A DNA stretch of 26,220 nt from Candidatus Onthocola stercoravium (lineage in GTDB: Bacteria; Bacillota_I; Bacilli_A; RF39; UBA660), in contig DVHV01000166.1 in the NCBI GenBank assembly GCA_018711775.1, positions 1 through 26,220 of the forward strand, given 5' to 3'. This document shows positions 5,284 to 11,724 of the stretch, in pieces. Within the stretch, counting starts at the first letter, position 1. Every line of letters begins with the position of its first letter. The translations under genes and the position numbers were made by a program. Under the pieces are notes generated by a model. It saw only the letters and a list, made by a program, of their open reading frames with translations, did no database searches and was not told where the DNA came from.

Positions 5284-5615
5284 TAATTACCTCCTATTTC
5301 AACATTTCCACTATTGTTGTAATCGTTACCAATATTTGAAATATCTCCATTTCCTGTTTGAGTATCGATAACATCTTCTTCAACAACAACTTCTGTACTA
5401 CTCATAAAATCAATTAATTTAATTCCAACAAAAGAAGTGAATATTATACATATTAATGATATTACACACATTAAAACAGATATAAATGTAAATAACTTAG
5501 CGTTAGATTTAGCATTTTCCATTTTTGACATTTCATGAACCACACTCTTTGCTATTTCTGATGCTAATTTTATATCTATTTCTTTTTTTATTTCTTCTAT
5601 ATCTTTGTTTTCCAA
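5283..5615 (-). CDS. Single-span membrane protein of the lysis module
   Basis: The 110-aa protein uses TTG at 5615, 6 nt after GAGGTG. Residues 1-38 form a charged helix (IEEIKKEIDIKLASEIAKSV), and a hydrophobic segment (about 42-68) spans the membrane. The rest is acidic, then Asn/Gly/Ser-rich and probably disordered. The amphipathic N-terminus before one membrane segment suggests a lysis accessory or antiholin-like protein, supported by the neighbouring amidase and holins. No family is recognised. Confidence 0.72.
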   Translation of the reverse strand: MENKDIEEIKKEIDIKLASEIAKSVVHEMSKMENAKSNAKLFTFISVLMCVISLICIIFTSFVGIKLIDFMSSTEVVVEEDVIDTQTGNGDISNIGNDYNNSGNVEIGGN

Positions 5616-5629
5616 TTTCTACACCTCAC

Positions 5630-5989
5630 TTACTTATTTTTTTCAATTAGGTAAGTATCTAGCTCCTTCCTAGATTTTTTTAAATCTTCTGCATTTTGAC
5701 CAGAAATTGCATTATCAAGCAAACTTTTTACACCTTTAAAAATAAGGATTGTCATTTCTTTACTTTCTTTAATATCTGTTTGTAACCCCTTTACATCATT
5801 TTTGATTGATGCTATTTCGTTTGTATGATCTGATATGACTTTTTCCATACTTTGCTGTTTATTTGCTTTATTTTTGTTTATATAATCTATTAATTTAATT
5901 ACTCCACTTATTGCACCAACAATTACAGTTACACCACCAGCAAAACTTAAAAGTGTCATTATTGTTGTTTGAATATCTTCGTATGCCAT
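5630..5989 (-). CDS. Holin-like protein, one TM segment plus coiled coil
   Basis: The ATG at 5989 follows AAAGG. The 119-aa protein has an N-terminal hydrophobic segment (about residues 10-33), then a long charged helix with heptads (EIASIKNDVKGLQTDIKESK). It ends with a KGVKSLLDNAISGQNAEDLKK-like stretch followed by a predicted helix. N-terminal anchor plus cytoplasmic coiled coil is the layout of XhlA/BhlA-type holin-associated proteins, and I recognise the C-terminal pattern from Clostridia phage lysis modules. It lies 4 nt after the amidase gene. It probably helps holin timing; direct pore formation is possible but unproven. Confidence 0.72.
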   Translation of the reverse strand: MAYEDIQTTIMTLLSFAGGVTVIVGAISGVIKLIDYINKNKANKQQSMEKVISDHTNEIASIKNDVKGLQTDIKESKEMTILIFKGVKSLLDNAISGQNAEDLKKSRKELDTYLIEKNK

Positions 5990-5993
5990 AGTT

Positions 5994-6944
5994 CTATACC
6001 TTTGTGATGTTATTTATGTTTATTGCACAAGTAACCTCACTTCCTTGTCCTATTACAGCTCTATCTCCACTTACTTCAATTACATCATAAGTATCAAAAT
6101 ATACTGCAAAAGATTGTCCGTTATATTGCACTGCGTTTGTTACTCTTACTTTATCGCCTGCTTTTATAGTGTTAGATGATTGATTACTAGAAGTGCTTTC
6201 ATTAAGTCCAACAATATAAGTATCATATCCCATATTGTTTAAAGTTTTTGCTATGTTTTTTGCATTATCAACGTTTTTAAAAGCACCGCATTGAACTTTA
6301 TACAAACCGTCTTCTGTTATGATACAAGTATCAATACCTTTATTTTTAATTTCTTTGGCTAGATTTTCAGCATTTTCTTTTTTACTAAACGCTCCAGCTT
6401 GTACTTTATATAAATTATCATTAGAACCTGCATTAGAATTTAATCCTAATTTTTCGTTAACTTTATCAACAATATAGTCTAATTTACCTCTAATATAATC
6501 TCCCGGACAGTAAGTGTTAGAATACATTGAATGCCATACAAGATTTTGACCTTTTACGCATTTACCTAAATTGTTTCTTTTAAATATATCTGCAATTAAA
6601 TCTATTGCTTTATTTAAAACAACGTCCGATACTGGATAATTACCACTAGCAGAACTATTAGATAATTCAATACTTACAGATTTACAATTGCTATCCCAGT
6701 TTGCATTTGCCCAAGCTGTATTATATTCATCTACATATAGTCCTACTTCTCCGTCTTTACCTATACCATAGTTAGCGCTCGCACCTCTTCCGGCTTGTTG
6801 GAATATTCTTCCACACTCTTCTGCAGAAAGTACACCAGCCATATGATGCAGAGCTACCATTTCAATATTTCTTCCACTTCTACCGTGTGTGTAATTGCCT
6901 TCTGCACACCATACTGTAACATTTACTAAACTTGAGTTACTCAT
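5994..6944 (-). CDS. N-acetylmuramoyl-L-alanine amidase (endolysin) with two SPOR repeats
   Basis: The enzyme cleaves the amide bond between N-acetylmuramic acid and L-Ala of peptidoglycan to lyse the host. An Amidase_2/PGRP domain fills residues 1-165, with zinc ligands ALHHMAG (His33; His34 beside it) and VWHSMYSNTYCPGDY (His138, Cys146). Two SPOR-like repeats (YKVQAGAF near 180 and YKVQCGAF near 215) should bind cell wall, possibly denuded glycan. The last 55 residues look like a small SH3-like beta domain. ATG at 6944 is 9 nt from AGGAG; an ATG two codons upstream is only 3 nt away. No signal peptide, so release needs the holin. Confidence 0.93.
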   Translation of the reverse strand: MSNSSLVNVTVWCAEGNYTHGRSGRNIEMVALHHMAGVLSAEECGRIFQQAGRGASANYGIGKDGEVGLYVDEYNTAWANANWDSNCKSVSIELSNSSASGNYPVSDVVLNKAIDLIADIFKRNNLGKCVKGQNLVWHSMYSNTYCPGDYIRGKLDYIVDKVNEKLGLNSNAGSNDNLYKVQAGAFSKKENAENLAKEIKNKGIDTCIITEDGLYKVQCGAFKNVDNAKNIAKTLNNMGYDTYIVGLNESTSSNQSSNTIKAGDKVRVTNAVQYNGQSFAVYFDTYDVIEVSGDRAVIGQGSEVTCAININNITKV

Positions 6945-7020
6945 CAGCATCGTCTCCTTTGTTATTTGAAAATTCTTCTTCTTGTTCTTGAGTTAAAACA
7001 ATTTTTTCTTTATCTTCCAT
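6937..7020 (-). CDS. 27-aa acidic peptide between holin and endolysin
   Basis: The frame runs from ATG 7020, with AAGGAGTAATGTATT before it, to TAA at 6939-6937. It overlaps the endolysin start by 8 nt. The peptide is Glu/Asp-rich with a short hydrophobic stretch (KIVLTQEQEEEF). It supplies the ribosome site of the endolysin (AAAGGAGACG) within its own coding sequence, so it may act mainly as a translational coupler. No known family. Confidence 0.5.
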   Translation of the reverse strand: MEDKEKIVLTQEQEEEFSNNKGDDADE

Positions 7021-7026
7021 AATACA

Positions 7027-7332
7027 TTACTCCTTTTCCGTTTCGGTTTTTGTATCTGATATTTTGTTTACTATAGGCTTTACTAGAGTCTCATATTCGC
7101 CAATAGAACCAAGCAAAATTGGTAGTATATTAAATATACCTATTACTATACCTAAAAGGCTATAATCGGCTACTACAATTATTCTAACTATTGTTACAAT
7201 AGCACTTAAAATTAAAGCTAACCATTTCGCATCATAATTAACATATTTTTTTAATAGTTGTGTTCCTAGAGCAACAATTGTAATACATGCTGTTAGGCTT
7301 AGAAACATATCAATTGTAATAAAGTTTTCCAT
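7027..7332 (-). CDS. Phage holin
   Basis: This 101-aa protein has three hydrophobic segments (about residues 8-27, 35-57 and 60-78) and a short charged, Lys/Glu/Thr-rich C-terminal tail. This is typical of class I-type holins of Firmicutes phages, which form lesions in the membrane to release endolysin. It starts with ATG after GGAGGAGAT and has its own promoter (7353-7381). The gene lies directly upstream of the small acidic peptide and the amidase, as expected for a lysis cassette. Confidence 0.85.
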   Translation of the reverse strand: MENFITIDMFLSLTACITIVALGTQLLKKYVNYDAKWLALILSAIVTIVRIIVVADYSLLGIVIGIFNILPILLGSIGEYETLVKPIVNKISDTKTETEKE

Positions 7333-7352
7333 TTTATCTCCTCCTTTTTTAC

Positions 7353-7381
7353 ATTATAACACACTTTTTTAAATTTGTCTA
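7353..7381 (-). promoter_or_regulatory. Promoter of the lysis genes
   Basis: The minus strand reads TAGACA (7381-7376), 17 nt, then TATAAT (7358-7353), preceded by TG as an extended -10 (GTGTTATAAT). The -35 box overlaps the TAG stop of the receptor-binding protein gene. It allows lysis genes to be transcribed separately from the tail operon. Confidence 0.8.
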
Positions 7382-8113
7382 ATCGTCATATGTAAAATAA
7401 AAATCAATGTAATATGTATTTGTAGAACGATCACTTTCTGTACGTATATATATAACATTTTCTTCTTTAGCATAATAAACGGATATTGCACTAGAAGGTC
7501 TGACATATGGTATTGGAGTTTGATTATTAGATTCTGGATTTGTTGCCATACCTTCAATTTTATACATAGAAACATTTTCAGATATTCCAGTATTTAAAGC
7601 TATAACGTCAGCATTTGGAAGAGTCTTGCCACTTATTCTTTTTACATATACTTTTTTGCCAGTATCTTCTATTTGGATATTTGTTTCTCTAACATAACCT
7701 GTTTTTATATTTAAAATACTTTCTAATTTTGTCCAATCAAAGCCCGAGAACGTTTTTTCATTATTAATTTCTAATATTATTCCGAAACGGATCCAAATGT
7801 TAGTGACATCATTTGTTTTTATTGCTAATTGAAACACATCATTTTGTCCTTGCCTTGAAACCACTATAAGCCATGAAGGCTCTATTGGATTCACACTAAA
7901 AGGTAGAACGTTATCTGGGTCTTCTTCTAAAAAATATATTCCGTCGTTAACAGCGTAATTTGCATTATCTATACTTTTTTCATCATATCCACCAAAATTA
8001 TTTTTTAATATATTATTTATATTTGATTGAATTAAATTTAGATTTTCAGCACTAAGTGGAGTTGTTTCATCTGGTTCATTTTTAAATACTAAGTTTTCAA
8101 ATTGTTTACTCAT
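7379..8113 (-). CDS. Probable receptor-binding protein / tail fibre tip
   Basis: The 244-aa protein starts with ATG after an AGGAGG site. The N-terminus (FKNEPDETTPLSAENLN) matches the short adaptor motif seen at the start of many tail fibre and baseplate subunits, followed by a helix that could trimerise (about residues 25-40). The rest is beta-rich, with a Ser/Thr/Tyr-rich C-terminal domain (about 150-244) typical of host-binding tips. It follows the tail tip gene and precedes the holin. The exact receptor cannot be told. It could instead be a general baseplate protein. Confidence 0.72.
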   Translation of the reverse strand: MSKQFENLVFKNEPDETTPLSAENLNLIQSNINNILKNNFGGYDEKSIDNANYAVNDGIYFLEEDPDNVLPFSVNPIEPSWLIVVSRQGQNDVFQLAIKTNDVTNIWIRFGIILEINNEKTFSGFDWTKLESILNIKTGYVRETNIQIEDTGKKVYVKRISGKTLPNADVIALNTGISENVSMYKIEGMATNPESNNQTPIPYVRPSSAISVYYAKEENVIYIRTESDRSTNTYYIDFYFTYDD

Positions 8114-8133
8114 TTAATAATTCCTCCTATTTT

Positions 8134-11100
8134 TTAATTAGGTTTCATAAAACCATAAACATATAAAGTAGCACTTATCATTCCAGTTTTTAATGCACAA
8201 TTTATTTGATTATTAGGATAGTCTGTATCATAACTAAAATCTGGTATATCTTCTGAACTTTGTATAATAAATCTGTTTGTACCATTGCTTATATACTCTT
8301 TAATGTCGTCAGTCACTACAGTTTCAAGTCCGCGACTTTCCTCACTTAAATTTGGAGTCCAACCATTACTACCAAGACCAGAATCACTTATTTCGTTATA
8401 CGTAGAGCTATCAATATCAAAAAAATCTCCAAGAACATTCCATACTTTATACATATTTGATGATGTTTCTTTATATACTTTTACTTTTCTTGAATATCCA
8501 GTACCTTTATTTTGACCTTGATAATTTACTTCAAGAGGAAAATGAGATAATACGATAAATGCTTTTGTAACTGTAAAGTCTTTAGATATATATGCGTCAA
8601 TACTAATTTTAGCTCTAAAGTTAGTCGAACTAATACTACTCATTCTAAAGCCTACTTGTGAATATGAACCTGATATTGAATCATTCATATTTCCTCTTCC
8701 AACAAATTCCAAATTTGTCATTAAACCTTGACCACCAACAATAGATGTACCGTCTGCCATTTGAATGCCAGTATTATCTATTTTTACAGCGCCATTTGCA
8801 ATTGAAGCATTACCTTCTTCGTCAACAGAAAAGCCACCGTTAATTGTTGTATAACCCTCTAGTGATATTTTACTAGATTGAATTGTTATCTCCTCTGGAC
8901 TTAAATTAATAAGTGAAATGATTTTATCGCTATCAGCTTTTTCTCCTAAGCCTTGTTCTACTTGTAAAAGTATGTTATCTTCTGACAATTTAATCATAGA
9001 TGATGTTTCTACTTTTGTAGTATAATATTCATTTAACTCATTCCCAAATATATAAGTTGCATCTATTTGCCAGTTTACAAAAGCATTATCACTCTTTACT
9101 CTTATATAGTTATCTCCCTTGTATAATACAATAGGAAAATTCTCGTATATTGTTTCTATTTTAGGTTCATTATATACAGTATAAATATTACCAATTTTTT
9201 GTATATATCTATAAACTTTAACAGAACAATTTCCAGTTTCTTCATCAAATTCAAATACTAATTGGTCATGTGTTCCGTTATATGCTTTAAGTGGAGATAT
9301 TACTTGTATATTAAACTCTTTATATATACTTTCTGCATTATCATTAGCAATAAATATTGTGAATAAATTACCTGCTTTTTGTGGATATAAATTCGCACTT
9401 GGAAGTAAATCTTGACTTGGATATATTCCACTTTCAGTATTTTCTGCATATACAATTAATTTAAGTATGTTAGTAGGAAGTGCATCATCTAAGTATACTC
9501 TTGGTGCTATTATTCCTGTTTCTTCATTTTTAGTTGATACAGTCTTTGTAAAATTAGTAAACTTATCTATTCTACTTGTAATCTCATTTAAATTTACTAC
9601 AACCTGTGCCATTTGTTCTGTAAACTCATCATCTAAAAGTTCTACTTCTTGTCTTATTTCTCCTATAGATTTATCTACTATATATTCTGTTCTAAGCCTT
9701 TGTTTTTCTGATGTAGGCGTGAAAGCGTATTTTGTTTCTGTTTGAGTTGGAGCTGTTGCACTCATATTACTTTTTAATCCACCATTAAATGTTATTTCAT
9801 GTGAAAATATATAAGTAACATACTCCTCTCCACTTGGTGTAATTATCTTTATTTTATCTCCTGCATCTAAATAAGGCTTTACAGTTCTTACGTCCATGCT
9901 AAAGTCTATATACTTAAATCCTTTTAACTTATTAAATAAATTAGTTATTATTGCTTGCCTTTTAGCTTGAGTATATAAAAATGGATTATCTACTATTGCT
10001 ATTTCTTGCACGCCAATTTTTTCATATTCACTAAATGTTTTTTCATTACTTGAAAGTGTAATAAACGGTTTTATTGTGCCATCTGATATTCCATCTAATA
10101 TTTCTTGTCCTTCTGTGTTTGTTTCATTGCTAGGGTTATATAAAGTTATTCCTAAATAATTATCATCTTCTGTAAAATTTGATATTGTAGCTTTATTATT
10201 TACTGCACCAATACTTCTATTATAACTTTTATCTTCTTTATATGTTCTTAATATAAATTTTATGTTATCGTTAAACGTATCAAAATAATAGCTTTTACTA
10301 TTTTCAACAGGTATTAATATGTTAACTCTTGCTCTTGCTTGATTATTTTCTTTACTACCATCCGTCATAGAATAGTGTCCTAATTCCCACATATCTAAAT
10401 CAGTAGGACATATATTCTTAGAAGTAGAAGAAGGATATTTTTGCATTTCTGTATCTTCTAATGTTACGTTTTCCCCTTCAACACCACTCATTTTTACTAC
10501 CACTCTATTTACTCCACCAAAAGTATTATTTATTTCAAAAGTTGATGGTGTATAATCGCTAGGTAAAATCTCCTCGTCTGTATCGTTTGTAAATAACAAA
10601 TATAATTTGCTATCTCTACCAATTTTAGCATAACACCCAGCATTTTGGCAAATAGCACTTAATACATCTCTACAACTCTCTCCTGCAACAAATTGATTAT
10701 TCTCAACTTCAAAATTATCATTAGTAAATGAGGTAGTAGCCAGAGTTACCTCACATTGCTCACAAATTGCCTCTAAAACGTCTTTTAATGTACAAGGGTA
10801 TACTAATGTATCTTCAAAAGGCAAATTGAATTTAACCATATAATCTAGTCCAATAAAATATGTTTTATCAGTTATTTTATTATCCTCTGGCTTTTGTATA
10901 ATAAATCTGCCCATTGGAATATAATCTGTTTCACCCTCAACTCCAATAAATGCCTCAATTTCTTTGTCAATTAATGTGTCGTTGGGTGCTTTAAATAAAT
11001 ATCCCTCTATTTGTTTAGCAATTATACTTCCTATTATTCCCTTATCTGGTGTATATATATCATCTAGTATAGTAAAATTCTTTATATCACTTTCAGTATA

Positions 11101-11205
11101 TGTTGCTATGTTTTGAGATTTACTAGAGAACAAGTTTAAATATCCTTTTTTAACTATTCCTCTTTCGTTTAATTTATCTTTATAATCTTGTGATACTTCA
11201 TACAT
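8134..11205 (-). CDS. Tail tip protein (Tal-like, large minor structural protein)
   Basis: This 1023-aa protein has an N-terminal domain (about residues 1-500) of the gp27-like tail hub type. Landmarks are MYEVSQDYKDKLNERG, a central CRDVLSAICQNAGCYAKIG segment and DAGDKIKIITPSG near 450. A helical linker follows (about 505-555, IRQEVELLDDEFTEQM), then repeated beta domains (about 560-740) and a C-terminal region (800-1023) that may bind carbohydrate. It caps the tail tube, closes the channel and carries receptor-binding parts. No catalytic motif for a peptidoglycan hydrolase is visible. It starts with ATG after AGGAG and has a -10 element upstream. Confidence 0.87.
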   Translation of the reverse strand: MYEVSQDYKDKLNERGIVKKGYLNLFSSKSQNIATYTESDIKNFTILDDIYTPDKGIIGSIIAKQIEGYLFKAPNDTLIDKEIEAFIGVEGETDYIPMGRFIIQKPEDNKITDKTYFIGLDYMVKFNLPFEDTLVYPCTLKDVLEAICEQCEVTLATTSFTNDNFEVENNQFVAGESCRDVLSAICQNAGCYAKIGRDSKLYLLFTNDTDEEILPSDYTPSTFEINNTFGGVNRVVVKMSGVEGENVTLEDTEMQKYPSSTSKNICPTDLDMWELGHYSMTDGSKENNQARARVNILIPVENSKSYYFDTFNDNIKFILRTYKEDKSYNRSIGAVNNKATISNFTEDDNYLGITLYNPSNETNTEGQEILDGISDGTIKPFITLSSNEKTFSEYEKIGVQEIAIVDNPFLYTQAKRQAIITNLFNKLKGFKYIDFSMDVRTVKPYLDAGDKIKIITPSGEEYVTYIFSHEITFNGGLKSNMSATAPTQTETKYAFTPTSEKQRLRTEYIVDKSIGEIRQEVELLDDEFTEQMAQVVVNLNEITSRIDKFTNFTKTVSTKNEETGIIAPRVYLDDALPTNILKLIVYAENTESGIYPSQDLLPSANLYPQKAGNLFTIFIANDNAESIYKEFNIQVISPLKAYNGTHDQLVFEFDEETGNCSVKVYRYIQKIGNIYTVYNEPKIETIYENFPIVLYKGDNYIRVKSDNAFVNWQIDATYIFGNELNEYYTTKVETSSMIKLSEDNILLQVEQGLGEKADSDKIISLINLSPEEITIQSSKISLEGYTTINGGFSVDEEGNASIANGAVKIDNTGIQMADGTSIVGGQGLMTNLEFVGRGNMNDSISGSYSQVGFRMSSISSTNFRAKISIDAYISKDFTVTKAFIVLSHFPLEVNYQGQNKGTGYSRKVKVYKETSSNMYKVWNVLGDFFDIDSSTYNEISDSGLGSNGWTPNLSEESRGLETVVTDDIKEYISNGTNRFIIQSSEDIPDFSYDTDYPNNQINCALKTGMISATLYVYGFMKPN

Positions 11206-11223
11206 AGTTTATCTCCTAATAAT

Positions 11224-11232
11224 ATTATAACA
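11224..11232 (-). promoter_or_regulatory. Extended -10 element upstream of the tail tip gene
   Basis: TGTTATAAT (11232-11224 on the minus strand) is an extended -10 box, and GTGTTATAAT is identical to the lysis promoter. No good -35 lies 17 nt upstream. It is 19 nt before the tail tip start codon, so a leaderless-short transcript is possible. Confidence 0.45.
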
Positions 11233-11288
11233 CATTTTTTATAAACTTGCTATTTGTTCATTTCCTTGTTCTTCTTGTGCATCTTCTG

Positions 11289-11723
11289 TTACCTCTCCCA
11301 ACCAGCTGGATAAGCTTCTGGATTCCATACACAACCTTTCATTTTACATACGTATTTCTTACCATTATATGTTATTTTGTCTCCTTCGTTGTATGCATCA
11401 TGTGCTCCATTAGGTTGTACATATTCTGGGTATTCATCTTCAACCGGCTCTGTTGGCTCAGTAGATGGTTCTTCTGTACTTCCATTTTCTAATGCTTTAA
11501 TTCTAGTATCCATATCTTCTAATTTTGTATATAATGTGTCTATTTGCTCCTGTAATGGTTTATAACTATTCTCTACAAGTGCATTTTCTCTTACTAAATC
11601 AATAAGAGATTGTTTTTCCTCATCACTTAATTTACTTTGTAACCATATTACATCTATTTTACTAAGTAAATCTTCTAATTTAAAGTTTTTACTTAAAATT
11701 ACGTTTTTTATTATTTCATACAT
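11289..11723 (-). CDS. Carbohydrate-binding tail protein, C-terminus frameshifted
   Basis: The 144-aa protein starts with ATG after AGGAGG. Residues 1-50 are helical (LSKIDVIWLQSKLSDEEKQSL), 55-80 form a coiled coil, and 81-97 are an acidic Pro/Thr/Glu linker. Residues 98-144 match a CBM5/12 chitin-binding-type domain, with key aromatics in YNEGDKITYNGKKYVCK and a final GW. It probably helps the virion touch host glycans. The frame stops at TAA (11291-11289) after GWER. In the -1 frame it continues for 16 codons (VTEDAQEEQGNEQIASL) to TAA at 11241-11239, so a one-base deletion near 11292-11299 is likely. Confidence 0.8.
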   Translation of the reverse strand: MYEIIKNVILSKNFKLEDLLSKIDVIWLQSKLSDEEKQSLIDLVRENALVENSYKPLQEQIDTLYTKLEDMDTRIKALENGSTEEPSTEPTEPVEDEYPEYVQPNGAHDAYNEGDKITYNGKKYVCKMKGCVWNPEAYPAGWER

Positions 11724-11724
11724 A

